Positions 25,309 through 37,742 are shown, counted from the first letter of the stretch. The stretch is DNA of 64,000 nucleotides from Lasiosphaeria ovina (GCA_033439765.1 JAULSN010000006.1:682001-746000); one strand, 5' to 3'. Translations and numbers: made by a program. The notes: generated by a model not told the origin, from the letters alone.

Positions 25309-26720
25309 CTTGGTAGGCCTGCAGGCGAGTAGTGGGAAATTTGTCTCTGGATCGGGTGCGGATCCTCAAAGAGCAGCAGCCCGGTACTATAAAGGTACCT
25401 AGTTTGGTGCGCGGTAAAACGAGATAATTTCTCGAGGCGACAACTGGGCGAGGGTCAGAGGAGGGCTTTTTGCGGGCAGCAGGGCAGGGCAGTCCTGAAG
25501 TTGTCTTGCGGGGCTCTGTAGAGTGCTGCTCGGGGGGGGGGGGTGGCGCGGGCGGAGGCGCGGGCGCGGGGAAAATACAGGACAGGAGTGCCCGGTTTGG
25601 CTGTTGCTTACTTGCTAGTCTCTGCTTGCTTTCTTTCAGCCCTTGACCGGTAAAATCGGTCGCTGGTCGTGTCTAAGTCGACAGTGCTTTTTGCGCCAGT
25701 GACAACGAGACATAATAGTCTGAAGAAATCTGAGGTCGTTGCTCCAAAACGCAGAGCCCAAATCCAGACACTTTTAGGCAAGGATGTGCTCTGTCCACTA
25801 GCACAGCAGTTCGCACGGCGGGCGCGGTGGAGGAGAGGGGGGAAGGACTTATGCAGCGAGTGTGAGTGACGCAGCGAAAGTTGAAAAGTGGATTTTGGAG
25901 AGGGTTTTGGGCCGGAATATATTTTGTGCATCGGGTTTCGTTGGACCCATGCTTGGATAAGGGTGGGGCGGGCAGTTTTGTACAACTTCCATCTTACCTT
26001 ACTTACCTAAGTTAAGCGGCACTGTAGAATCGCCTCACGATAGCCTCAAGGCAACTAAAACCTGAAAGCTTTCAACGACAGGTATATATATATACACCGC
26101 TTTTCGGAGCTGGATCACGTTGGGTGGGGTTGAGTGCCCTGTTCAAAGCAAGTGGTTGAGGGGTCTAGGACCAGAAAGGTGTGTTGCCAGGTATCCATCC
26201 GTACATACCCAACAGAACTCTTCATCAACTGCAAATTAGTGTTCTATTTGTATGTACATACGTACTCAAGCGCCGCGGCCGTTTCAGCGCCGTGGCGTGT
26301 TACTGCCAAAGCCATTTTTGTGACAATCCTTGGGCCTTCAAAATTCGGGAAGGCGCGGAACGGAGCGGACCAGCTATGTGATGCGCTGGCAGGAGGCAGC
26401 GGCTCGGATCCGGGGAACTTTTCAAATCATATAAAATTATAATTATCGTATAGCTGCACCGGGTATTGACGCCTTGATTTTGTGCCATTAAAGCTCGGGT
26501 TTCCTATGGGGCTTGACCATTACTCGACAAGGCGGTACTGAACCTATAGAGTCGTCCACCTTCAAGAGTTAAGCCAATGCCTCTCTGCTGTATTTATTTC
26601 ATCATCACAGAAAACCTCCCGTCAAGGTACCAGGAGAACTCTCTCTCTCCATCATCTTACGCATTTAATAACAATCAATTGAACTAATGGCCGCCTTTTG
26701 TCATGTCGTCCGCCTTTTCT
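25309..26720. other. eIF5B promoter region and 3' side of the next gene
   Basis: 1.4 kb. It holds the eIF5B upstream region and the 3' flank of the gene that starts at 30990. A 12-G run at 25532-25543 sits in a very G/C-rich patch (25500-25575). A short TATATATATA tract is near 26082. I see no gene. Confidence 0.5.
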
Positions 26721-29700
26721 TCATAGAACTGGTTGAAGGAAATAGTCCAGGATCTCGTAGGCGAGGCCAAAGTACCTGTCCCGGTCTCCTTCAGCTGCCA
26801 GTCCGGCTGTGTGCTGTCCGTCGTCCAGCTCGTCTAGCAGCTCCGTGAAACGAGACTCGCGGCTTGGTGGCGACATTAGCCGTTCGAGGATTCTCTTGTC
26901 CAGACAACGCCGCAGTAAATCGCCATCCACTTGCATATCGGTCCCCCTACCCACCAGTGGTTCCATAGAAGGCGTAGGTTCCAGATTATCTGTATCGTGA
27001 TCTCCCCTTCTAGACTCGCATGTAAAAGAAAACAGCTCGTGGCTTGCGAGGGCCACGTTCTGAATAAATCGCAAGAACCGCCAGGTATCCATGCTGAGCA
27101 ATGTAAAATGCTGCATTGACCCATCCAACGATATACCGAGTATCTCGGCGTCGTCCACGGTGCTCACGAGCCGGCCATACTTGGGACGATGTCGTCCCTG
27201 TTCCCAGACCGGTCGTGTTCTCCCTCGCCGGAATCGGCGGATCGAAGTTGGCAGCTCTGCCTCGAAGACCAGCTCGCAGTCCTTGCCTGGCACCTGCCAC
27301 GGGACCCAAAGCCCTCCAACCCCACAGTCCCGATCTGCAAGCAGGATAATATTTCCCAAGGGCTCCTCAGGTTGCGCGCCCGCCACCTCCATGAGGTGTA
27401 TCGCGTTGCGCCGCCTCGGGTCGACGTGACTGAGTCCCGTCACGGCGTCTTCCAACCCAGATTGGTCGATGATCTCCAAAGAGTCACGGCTCGTCAGAGC
27501 CAGGAGCTTTCCGTTTGAAATACGAAGGCTAGTGGCTGGCGATCCCACTTCAAATGACTTGACATGCTTCAACTTCTTCTCCACCGTGTCGAGCACATCC
27601 CAGTGAATCGTCTGCCCAACACAGCAGATTACACCCTCTTCATATCCGAGAACTGAGTATATCGGACGCTCGTATCTTTTCTGGAACTTCGTTCTGTATC
27701 GAATTACAAGTGGGCCGCCCTCCTGCGAACCTCCTCTCTCCGTCGACACCACGATAAGGCGTCCTTCGCGTGTCGCAACCAGCACGAAGCGCCAGGTGTT
27801 GTCTCCTTTTGTGTATTCCCACTCAGTTAATCCGAAGATTCGGTCGCCTGACTTTCCGAGGCCTGAGATGAAGTCGGCCGGAATTCCGCTTCTATCCGTC
27901 GGCTGCCCTATATCTTCCCCGGAATCAGGGTGGATGAACTTCAACGTCGGTTTGTTGCCGATATTTACCGCAGCGATAAGACAGCGGAGAGACTGCGAGT
28001 ATATGAGCTTTATCGGTGTCCCATCGACGGGAATATGCCGGTGGACCGGGCCCGGGGTATGATTCATATCTGCCAGCAAGAGCCTGGCACCAGAGACCAC
28101 GAGGATTGGCGTGATGTCGGAGCTCTGAGATGGGATATTCACCGCAACACCAAAATCCACAGGTGGTGGTGCGCTTCCAAGGTTGCTAGCATCGACCACC
28201 CACACTCGCGACTTGGTCCTTGGCTGCAGTGGATCAGTCTGACTGCTGCCGGCATCGTAGGCCCCCAGCAAGACGAGATTCTTGTCGCAAGAGACAAGGA
28301 CTGTAGGATCGGCGTTGTTGGTATGATACGTGCAAGTAACGTCTGCTGTTGTCTTTCCAAACTTTTCACCCTCGACCGATATGGAGCCGGCGATATCCGA
28401 CACACTGATTACATCCCCGCTCCTGGTTCCTAGAAGTATGGTATTCCAGACGGGGACAATGCTTCCAATTGCCTCGATTGGCGCCAACTCATCAGGGCTG
28501 GCGTTGGAAGCAGACTTTGACAGATCTGCCCAAGGTCAGCTCTTGGAACGAGGGCAATGGGGAGGTGATGAAATGGGAAAGCTTATGTCGGGCTGACGCG
28601 CCACTTACGCTCGGTTAAGTTGATCATTTCAAGAGCCCCGGTAACTGTTTGAGGCTGTGTCCGCGCTAGAAAGGGCTGGCCGTCTTTCCACAGACCTGCC
28701 AGTACAGTGAAGCGCGCACCAAGAGACAAACATGTTATCTCCCCCTCCACAGCAAATGTCGCGTCGTATACAAGAGAAAGCTGTGGGACGTCAATCTTGA
28801 AAGTGTGGATCTGAAATCGGATGTCGTCATGGGTTGCGATGGCTACGTAATTGACGAGGGCCGCTCCGTCGGATACGAAGATAGGAGATGAACTCTGCAG
28901 TATTTCATCGTACGAGAATTGGGCCCTGTAGTCATGTAAGCATCATTCCATTAGAGGAACATGGTCCCGATGTTTGCCATCCAATGTTCACACAGCCATA
29001 CCTTCGACCCGCAGCCAGTAGCACTATGGATTGTTTGGTGATCTGCACGGTGAAGTGGTCTGAATGAGAGACTGCAAGAGTGGGCGATGACAGGTCGTAG
29101 GGGGTGGATCCTGGTTCTAGCTCACTCGCCTGGGCAAAGTCTTCCGAGAGATTGAGAATTATAGAGCAGTCAGGCATGGATAGGAGGAGGTGGTGGTCTT
29201 GAGGGGCACCAGAGTGGCTAGAGGGAAATAGCCAAACCTCCTTCACCCCAGCTCCGTATTCAAGATCCAGACCTATGTTGGCTCGTAGCCCATTCCTGTA
29301 TTCTGTTACTGTGCCCTTCTTCCCGCGTCCAGATGTTGCAAAAACTCGATCAGGCTGCCTGAACTGGTTGCGTGACTGGGCGACCATGTTGCCTCCCTGG
29401 TCGGCGGCATCTGGATTCCAGGTAGAAAACTCGTCTGTAGTTATAAAGTCGACAGAGGGTGCCCAGTTCGGTATGGTGCCGAGGAGCTCTAGTGGCTGTC
29501 GGGCCGGGACCTGCGATGAAACATCAGAACTCGATGAGACAGAAAACATGGCGGTGGTGCAGCATACTTTCCAGATGGTTCCCGGGCCCGAATCACTGCC
29601 CATGACGAGAACGTCTGTATATTGGTCAAACAAGCAAGTGAAAGCTGTCGATATGTTGCAATCAAACTTGTCCATGAAGGTACTCCGATCCAGAGCACTT

Positions 29701-30990
29701 TCCGAATCCGCCTCGATGAAGATGACTATGCCATCTTCTCTGGCAAGATATATGCAATCCCGCGTTTTGAAGTACGGAGACAGGCGGAAGGGTCTTGCCC
29801 ATGCCGTCCACAACGGTTGGTCGCGGCCATGGTATGTGTCCGTTGCAGGCCGTGTTTCCATCCCAATTTTCTCAAAGTTGGGTGGTCCGAATAAGCCGCC
29901 TGTGCACACGGCAACTTGACTTGGCGAGATGGCAATAAAAGCCGACCTTACCGTCAAGGGGATCAGCAGGACGGGCATCTGGTTCTCGACGGGCATCCGG
30001 TGGCCTTGTTTCTCCTCGGCAAAGACCGTCTTCAGGTCGTTTCCGACTTCCCACTCATATGTGACCATCCTCGACTTTCCATTCTTGACAATGATGAGCA
30101 AAAGGATGATATGGTGGTCGTCCCCAGGTCGCGGGTACAGGAAATCAACTTTGTGTATGACGCCCTGCACGCTCCGTGGGCGGTAGGATCTGACAGGGTT
30201 AAGGGGTTCATTGCGCATATGCCTCTGGTTGAGATCTGGTAGCGATTCGAGCTCGTAGACAACGAAAAAGTCCTCGGCACATGCAAGGGCTACGTAGCGC
30301 GAGCTTGGGTCCACAGCTAGGTGGAATCCTGGATATATGAGCTGGTACCTTGGGCTTGCGAACCGCGATTCCACGAACTCGGGTTTCCCACCCGACCCAG
30401 CGCGGACAAACAAGAAAACGCAATCGCCACACTCCAAAGTAACCATGAGCAACTGAGGAGGTAGCTGGGACACGGGCCTCCGCTGCGAAAAGCCTGAGGA
30501 CATTGGCTCGTCGTCCTCGGTCGTGACAGCAGGAGGCGGCCACTGGGGCTCGTCGCCCTCGTCGTCTTTGATGTCGAAGGAGCCGATAACGCAGGCATTC
30601 CGAATTCGCGACCCAAAGTCGTTCTTTCTGATGATATCTTTCAGCTGCCCGTCTCTCCTGAACTCGCAGATTTGGACGGCGTGGTCCTAGCGAGTACGGT
30701 TAGCCAGGAGGAGGGGGTGCGATGCCTAGGAGCCACTGCCGGGCATGAAAGTGACTTACCCCCACGAAGGCGACATCGTTGTGCTGCGGCGACCTAATAC
30801 GGACAGGTAATATGGAGTTTATAAGTGAGCTTTCGACCACCGTCCTGGTAAGAATGCCGCACTGGGGTGGTTTCAGCGGCCGTTGTCTCTTGGAGCCCTT
30901 CGCATTGGAGTTGGCCTTGAGGACGGCCATCAAGTCAACAGTCTCCGTCACCCATTCACCCCCGCGTAAGATGTTGGTCTGGAAAGCCAT
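26721..30990 (-). CDS. MMS1_N/CPSF_A-like beta-propeller protein (DDB1/CPSF160 superfamily)
   Basis: Four exons: 30990-30760, 30686-29002, 28925-28609, 28525-26721; 1345 residues. The start MAFQTN is chosen over non-ATG codons further up. I recognise the N-terminus (EWVTETVDL, a Lys/Arg-rich spacer, CGILTRTV, NDVAFVGDHAVQI) as a conserved fungal protein often labelled with the MMS1 N-terminal domain; some annotations call it a thermotolerance protein. The body is long stretches of short beta strands with no membrane segment, consistent with tandem WD-like propellers. The C-terminus is helical (FGLAYEILDYFLQPVL). The superfamily includes DDB1, Rse1 and CPSF160, which scaffold ubiquitin ligases or mRNA processing. 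Size and start differ from those three, so it is best seen as the fourth, MMS1-like branch. Role inferred only: DNA-damage or replication-linked ubiquitin ligase scaffold. Confidence 0.7.
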
Positions 30991-31994
30991 GGTAAACTTC
31001 TTCTGTTCCGAAGAGGTGACACGAATGGCGGAAAGCAACCATCAAGAGGGGTTGACGGTATGGGTCTTCCCGGCCGAGAATCCGAGTAAGGTAGGGTAAC
31101 TACCAGGAATCGCGTACGCTAGACGGTACCGAGCTGACGGCAGAAGAGGAACGACAGAGCCAACCGAACCTGCTAGTGATTAAGGGCACGGGCAGTTGGT
31201 TTCCCGAGCGGTAGTTGAATTGGCCAAAGAGTCAAAGACCCAAATTGCCAACGTGCGCTCGGAGGAGGAAAACAGGTAAGGTAGGCGAGCGGTTGGCCAA
31301 AGGCACAAGACGAATTCCGTGAGCAGGCCAAGCAGGTTTAGTCAAGGCATGTCATGTCCTGCACCTATAGTGTACAGTATGTACCGGACAAGAACAGACC
31401 ATGGGAGCCTGGGGGTGCCGCCAGGTATGGAAGTCCCCGTTCGCAGATGCCGCAAGGACAAAAGGGCATAGGTATACCTGGACCTTAGGTACCAGGTACA
31501 GTTTATACCAGGTAAGGTAGGTAAGGTAGGCAAAGGAGGTAGGCCGAGTAGGTACCTAGGTAGTCAAGGTTGGAAGATATGCAGGCAGGTAAGGGGAAGA
31601 GCGTGGAGGCACGGCTTCAGTCTTCTCATCACCTCGTCCCCGCCTCTCCAAGCATGGATGGACGGAAAGCCACCAAGCCTCCTAACCAGCGACTGTGCTG
31701 CCGCCTCTCGGCTTTCGGTCCCCAATTAGGTGTCGTATTTTTTTCTTGCTCGGTGCGGTGGGCACCTATCAGATCGACAACCCTGGCAGACCGAACATAC
31801 GTCTTGGCGATAGGTGTGGCCAGTGAAATACCTCACCTCCTAGGGAAAGTCGTAAGGACGTCAAAAGGCCGGGCGGATGGCGCTGGAATCTCGGAGTCGA
31901 GTTCTGTTGGGCAAGCCTCGCCTTCCTGATCGAACCCGGAAAGCGAACACGTCCACGTCCACCTCAAGAAACCTAATTCGGGAGTCACAGATTA

Positions 31995-31995
<1 letters not shown>

Positions 31996-32037
<42 letters not shown>

Positions 32038-32046
32038 ACAGACAGG
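31996..32046. repeat. Tetranucleotide microsatellite (AGGC)n
   Basis: About ten uninterrupted AGGC/GGCA units followed by degenerate AGAC units. Likely length-variable between strains. Confidence 0.9.
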
Positions 32047-32692
32047 CGAAGCGGGAGTCGGCCGAGTCGCGTTCCAATGTCAGGTGTGCTGCAATCTGGA
32101 GCGCGTTGTCTGTCGCCCGCTAGGTACTGTACTATACCTCACGAGGGAAAGGCAGTCTGTCAACCTACCTGACTCCCGTGGTTAGTGGCACCCGGTAGGT
32201 AAGTGGTTGTCGAGAGTGTGGAAGGTAGGTGGACCCCACCCTCCTGTCGCTTGTCCAGAGTGGGGGCAGTTTTTAACTCCCGAACCAAGCCACCTGCACA
32301 TGCCTTAGGTACCGAGCGAGGGGTTCATCTAAGTATACCAGCAGCACGTATACGGATTATGCTACTAGTATTACACGGTAAATATTTCCAGGCCTTGCTT
32401 TCTTTTAGGATTGTTTTGGGAAGCTTGATCAACAATTTCTTAGAGAACATTTGAAGAGGCCCGCAGGGGGTGTTTCAAACAACACCCTTCCAGCCTATCT
32501 ACCTTAAGGTAAGGTAGAGACGGAAGTAACTAACACAGACCAACCTAGGCCCTCCTGGATTGGAAACCTGCCAGGCCCTTGTAATAAATAATACCATGAG
32601 GGTTTAGGTAAAACGTGATACAAATCTCAATATACAGTCCCGCATGCGCTGTTGGGTCGAGGCCCATCACAGAGGGCCGCTATCAATTACTC

Positions 32693-32734
32693 AAGGCAAC
32701 CTGGGCAGGACAGTGGCAACCTGGGCAGGACAGT
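32693..32734. repeat. Direct 20-nt tandem duplication
   Basis: The unit GGCAACCTGGGCAGGACAGT occurs twice in tandem without change. A second, separate 20-nt duplication (CCCCTCTCCAACTTCTTTG-type unit) lies at about 32979-33020. Confidence 0.85.
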
Positions 32735-34461
32735 GGAGGTGCACGCGAGCAAATGGGTGGAGTGCTTCCGGGTTCGGTAGGCACGTCTACCTATTTACCA
32801 ACGTGCCTACCAACTAAAGCTTACGCTCAGCAGTAGTAGCAATCCTTGCCCGTTGATGCAGTCATTCCAAGTTGCATGCATTCTGGGCATTCACGAGACA
32901 CTCGAATGTAAGCTGTATTGAAGTATATCCGTACTACATAAGGTGAGGTCGTCGTGGGGTGAATTCCATGTGTCGGAACCCCTCTCCAACTTCTTTGCCC
33001 CTCTCCAACTTCTTTGCCCCTCTCTGCCTTCAGCTCGGGGCTTGGCTGAACGTCCAAGCCTCCGGGTCTGGTGACGGCCGGCCCGACGGCGACGGCAGCA
33101 GGGGGCGGGGCCTGCTCAATGGTTCCCCGGGTCGAATGTGGAGGCCACCTTAGATCCGAGCCAGTGGAGGAATAACTGTCCTGTACATATGGACACTGCA
33201 GTAACTATGTACAATATTACAAACCTATCACACAATTACCAGCCTTTTCTCCTGCGGCGTGGGGTTTTCGGCACTCGCCTCGCTGCTTGCTTCAGCTCCA
33301 GAGTCTAGACAGGCCTAGCAATTATTTAATGACGTGGTTTGCATGGGACAGAGCCGACATATCATGAAGTTCCATGCCATCCAATGCTATGCTTCAGCTT
33401 GCCGTGGAAGCTCGGCCCCTCTTCACCATTGTTCTTGCCCTGGCCGGGTCTAGAGTCTTTGACCAGCTCAGAGACCTCTCTGCTTCATCTTTTGATACCT
33501 TCTATTCGCCGGTACATGTACTGTACTGCACTGGACCGGTATCCATGGATGAACCGGGCCTTACCTACCTTGGGCAATTTAGGTACGATATTCGCATCTC
33601 AAGTGCGAACTTCTATTGTATACATATATTTCACCCAAATGGCATGGACAATACAATACAATACTTACAGTTGTTGGGTGCAGGCACGTGCGCACCAGCA
33701 ATACCATTGGCTGGAGCCTGGGCTGATCGCGGCATGATACGTAGCAAAGAAGTTCCATTAATACCTCTAAGGTAAGGTACTAGTATGTAATGTATGTACA
33801 TATCAGTATCAGTATCAGTATCTTAAGGTCGGGTACAGGTAGTGGCCACACCACATAGAGTATTATAAACCTCCACTAATGAACTAATTTTATGTCCTCA
33901 ATGGGAATTTCAATTCTACTTGGCATCGATCCTTCATGCCCTTGGCAACAAACATTAAACATCCTGCGGGGCTCGTTCGAATACACCGCATACCGCATAC
34001 CACACAAGACACTGTTTTAGCAGGTTGTGCACTTTTGCAGCCTCAATGTAACGCTTTTGTTGATTCAGCACCTAGGCATCTGTCACGTTGTCATCGTCCC
34101 AGGGCTGTGCGTATCTCGTCCTTCGTACTGGCGGCCCTTTGCATCGCATCACCTCGCATCACCTCGCATCGCATCCCATCACAAAGCAAGCAACCCGGCC
34201 CGCCCACAACGAAGTGGGTAACTGATACACGTACTGCACCTAGGTATCTGCACGGCTCTTTGATCGAAAGCTGGGTTCGGCCCGCACCTGAGCTGGGCAC
34301 AGTATCGGGCGGGACGACACAGTCAGTCAGTCATGCATACGACAACGCCTCTTGTGACCTGATAAGTTGAAAATAAAGAAAGAGAAAACCACCAGCCCGA
34401 GGCTGTGGGCGACTCGAAAACCTGCAAGAATTGAAACGCTCGCTGTCCCTGTTGAGACGTG

Positions 34462-35854
34462 ATGGATGCGTCGGACGAGGCGGCTCTTCGTGAGAAGGCA
34501 ACCAATCACAACGACGGTTCCGTTGCAACTGACAAGAAGGAGGACGACATTCTCGAGGCGTGCAGATGGAGGGACCTGGATGCACTGAGAGTGCTCGCCG
34601 AGTCGCCAGGTGGGTTTCTCAAGGACAGCATCCGCCAGAAAGCATGTAAGCACTTACCTTAGGCCTCTCGATAATCATGATCTGGTTCCCAGGCTAAATC
34701 TTCTCGTGTCACAGGGCCGGTGCTGCTCGGCCTCCCATCTGCTGAGGACGGAAATGAACCTTATACCGCCCAGGATGACGGGTCGTGGAAGGAGCTTCCT
34801 CGCCACCGGGACGAGGACCAGGTCCAGCTCGATGTCAACCGAGCCTTTATCTACTATCCACATCGTATGCTCTCCTCTCCCTCCGCCTTTCTACTTGTAA
34901 ACCCATCTCGGCTAATATCGGTTTTGCCCCTATTCAGACCAGAATGAAGCCGAGCTGGAACAGCAAAAGGCCGAGCTATCGGCCTTGATAGTCGAAGTTT
35001 TGCGGCGGTACCCCTACCTCTGCTACTTCCAAGGCTACCATGACATATGTCAGGTCCTGCTGCTCGTGCTGCCGACGCCGCTGCGGGCGCCAGCCGTGGC
35101 GCGGCTCTCGGCCCTGCGCATCCGGGACTTCATGCTGCCGTCCCTGGCGCCGGCCATCGCGCAGCTGCGCCTGATCCCCGACATCCTGCGAGCCGCGGAC
35201 CCGGCCCTGTGGCGCCACCTGTCCTCCACGGAGCCCTTCTTCGCCCTCTCGGGTACCTTGACCATGTACGCGCATGACATCACAACGCTCGGCGAGATCG
35301 CCCGCCTCTTCGACGTGCTGCTCGCCCGCGAGCCTGTGTTCAGCGTCTACATGTTCGCCGCCATCGTGCGCGGGCGCCGCGCCGAGCTCTTCGACACGCC
35401 CCGCGACGAACCCGAGATGCTGCACAGCATCCTCAGCAAGCTTCCCCGGCCCCTCGACCTGGACGCGCTCATCGCCGACACGCGCGCCCTGCTCGACGCC
35501 TACCCACCCGAGCGCCTGAGGGGCGCCCGGGGCTCGCCCTCGTCGTCGTCCTGGCGCCACACCATCTCGCCCGCCAGCGTCCTCAAGACGGCCCGCGACC
35601 CCCGCGCTTGCGCCGCCCAGTCAATGGCTGATGGCCGCGCTTTCTTCGACCGCCAGGTCCGCGAGCTACAGTGGCTCGAGCGCCGTGACCAGGCCATCGC
35701 CCTGCTCCGCCGCTACCGCCGGCCCGCCGCCCGCACCCTCGGCGTCGCCGTCCTTGTCGCCGTCCTGGCCATCGCCCTGCGCCGCTCGCCGCCGGGAGGA
35801 CCGACCGGCCCGCTCGGCTACCTCTCGACACTTCTAACACGCTGGTTTAGGTAG
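34462..35854 (+). CDS. TBC-domain Rab GTPase-activating protein with C-terminal membrane anchor (TBC1D20/Gyp10-like)
   Basis: Rab GAP that stimulates GTP hydrolysis by an ER/Golgi Rab. Exons 34462-34645, 34715-34864, 34938-35854; 416 residues. Both catalytic fingers are visible: Arg at about 104 (QVQLDVNRAF) and Gln at about 143 (YFQGYHDI). Tail Phe/Leu-rich helices follow the usual TBC order, and a hydrophobic segment (TLGVAVLVAVLAIAL) near residue 385 ends the protein close to a short tail. This layout matches TBC1D20 and fungal Gyp8/Gyp10 rather than the soluble GAPs. Exon 3 is strikingly G/C-rich compared with its flanks. The start at 34462 is the first ATG; no in-frame ATG is upstream. 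Confidence 0.85.
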
Positions 35855-36266
35855 CCCGGCATCCTGAAAACCAGGTCACATGTTATTATTAAAAAGAAAG
35901 AGCATTAGCTCTTGCACCGCTTTTCGTAAATGGACCCCAAAAAATTTGCACACACCCCACTCTTCCATGGATCCCGGACTTGCCCGGAACGGTTTTCTTT
36001 CAGCATGACCAGTTCGCAACTATGATGAGGTGTCGAGGAAGCTTAAATACCTGGGGCATAATTCAAGTGAAGCGGTCTACTGCGAGCACAGGTCTGGGAA
36101 CCTCAATTCACGGTAAGAAAAAGCGATTTCTAAAGAATGTCTAGAATAAGGATGGGAACAGTGGAGAAACAATAGAGGGGCAGGAAAGGCCAATCACTTC
36201 ACAACTGAAGTGGATTTACAGCAAAGAAAGAAAAAGCTATATTGCACTGCAGAAGAAACCGTGTCA
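35855..36266. other. 3' spacer between converging genes
   Basis: About 410 bp between the TBC gene and the secreted-protein gene. I see only A/T-rich 3' flank sequence. Confidence 0.5.
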
Positions 36267-36821
36267 CTAGCAGTGCTGCTGAAGGGACGACTGGCCAGCG
36301 CCGCAAACGTCGATGCGTTCGGCGAAGGAGAAGCGCAGGTAGCCAAGGAGGAGCTCGCCAAATAGTATGGAGCCAGCGATGTTCTTCCCGCACTTCTTGA
36401 CGATGAGCTCTTCCGCCTGAGACATCTGCACAGGGTCGAACTCGACGTCTGCTTTGGCAGGACCACGTCCGCCGCAGGCAAAGGCAGCGACGTTGTCGGC
36501 AATTTCGATTCTCTGCGTATGCTCTTCGATAGTCTGCTTCGACAGCGCCTTGATCTGGTCCACGGCCTTCTTGAGGTTGCCCGGGTCGACGTTGAAGCCA
36601 CATCCGCAGAACACCCTGCCGGTGGTGCCGCTAAATGTGCGGTCGTTGGTGCGGTCGAATCCATCGATGACTCCTTCAATGTCCCGCGCTGCCAGCCTGT
36701 CCACCTCGTTGTCGCCGTCCACGGTTCGTGTGGGGAGGTGGAAGCGGTCAAAGGCACCAACCGACGTGGCCAGGGTTGAGACGCCGACCAGGACGTTGAA
36801 GAGGGTCGTGCTGAAATGCAT
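36267..36821 (-). CDS. Small secreted six-cysteine protein (effector-like), function unknown
   Basis: Single exon, 184 residues. Residues 1-23 form a signal peptide (MHFSTTLFNVLVGVSTLATSVGA) with a likely cut before FDRF. No later membrane segment is clear apart from a mild hydrophobic patch (ILFGELLLGYL). Six cysteines at 72, 74, 116, 144, 173 and 184 could form three disulphides; the last residue is Cys. The gene ends in two tandem stops. I do not recognise the family. Secretion with an even cysteine count is what fungal effectors and small secreted proteins share, but this alone does not show pathogenic function. A TATATAT tract at 36943-36949 lies about 125 bp upstream. Confidence 0.7.
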   Translation of the reverse strand: MHFSTTLFNVLVGVSTLATSVGAFDRFHLPTRTVDGDNEVDRLAARDIEGVIDGFDRTNDRTFSGTTGRVFCGCGFNVDPGNLKKAVDQIKALSKQTIEEHTQRIEIADNVAAFACGGRGPAKADVEFDPVQMSQAEELIVKKCGKNIAGSILFGELLLGYLRFSFAERIDVCGAGQSSLQQHC

Positions 36822-37742
36822 TTTTAAAAATATTTGCCTAGTAGGCGTACTATGGGTGACCTTGGTGGTATCGATGCGGCGGAGTTGACGGAAGAAGTGA
36901 GTACCTTACTAATTACTAGCTCGGAATTGATGTCATGAAAGATATATATGTAAGGCAAAAGAATAAAGAGGAGAGCGAAGGTGGGTTATCCTACTTTAAG
37001 TCTTCACATCTTGGTAACCCTTCACAACTCTGGTCGTCCTGTGTCCGTTTTTGGACTCGTCTCTTGTCCCATGATACAGTTGTACGGGCCGGTTTCTCGG
37101 GCCGGGTCCTCGGGCTCCAGGCCGGCGGGGGGGAAACATGGGACGACGCGCATACCAGCTCCCGTTGCCCCGTCGCGTGGTCGCTGGTGTTTAGGAGTGG
37201 TAAGCGTTGTTCAAAAAGGGAAATAGTTCGAGGTCTGAGGGATAATTATGGTTGATGCTGAGGGGGTGGGTGGCCTGGTCCTCGTCAACCGAATCAACGG
37301 ATGAAACGCCAGACATAGCAAGGTTTCGGCCCGAAAAACTGGCCCGACGTGAAGCGACAAACTCCGGCTCGGGTTTCTTCGCTTCCCTCAGCATTAGACA
37401 AGAGTGCAGTATTCCTCCTATCTAGAATGGTGGAGAAAATGGTGGTAATAATGCGAATTTGGCGTGGGGGTGCGGGTGAGACGAAATCCCGATTTATCGT
37501 GTTTTCTTGGTTTGTTTTACGATGATGGGGGTACTTGACAGCGTTTAAAAGCACGAGAATTACAATCAGGCATGCGACAATAAATCTATCCACTTCTAAC
37601 GCCACGTGTACGTGCGCGTGTTGGTCGGTGACCAAATTGAGTTTTTATTTCATCCAATAAGACCAAACGCCGCCCCCAATTCTGGCCTTTCCCATGTCCC
37701 CTTCCTGTCCTGAAAGTCACGTCCCTCCCCTACCAAGGTACC
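36822..37742. other. Secreted-protein promoter and VPS52 3' flank
   Basis: Two minus-strand genes flank this 0.9 kb. It holds the upstream region of the secreted-protein gene, with the TATA-like tract at 36943, and the 3' end of VPS52. Short frames on both strands have no gene-like properties. Confidence 0.5.

Larger units (their letters stand above)
30991..34461. other. Gene-poor, repeat-rich spacer
   Basis: 3.5 kb with no supported gene between two divergent genes. It holds GGTAAGGTAGG islands (31500-31570, 32499-32519, 33768-33778), a (GGCA)n tract, two 20-nt tandem duplications and an (ATCAGT) triplet repeat. A 133-codon ATG frame at 33374 has no recognisable features. Confidence 0.5.

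Noticed and set aside
31929..31975. Reverse-strand GGGTTCGATC resembling a tRNA B box
   Set aside because: No acceptor stem or A box can be built around it.
33374..33775. 133-codon ATG frame in the gene-poor spacer
   Set aside because: Overlaps other frames of equal length, contains no family motif, and has no clear leader or splice support.
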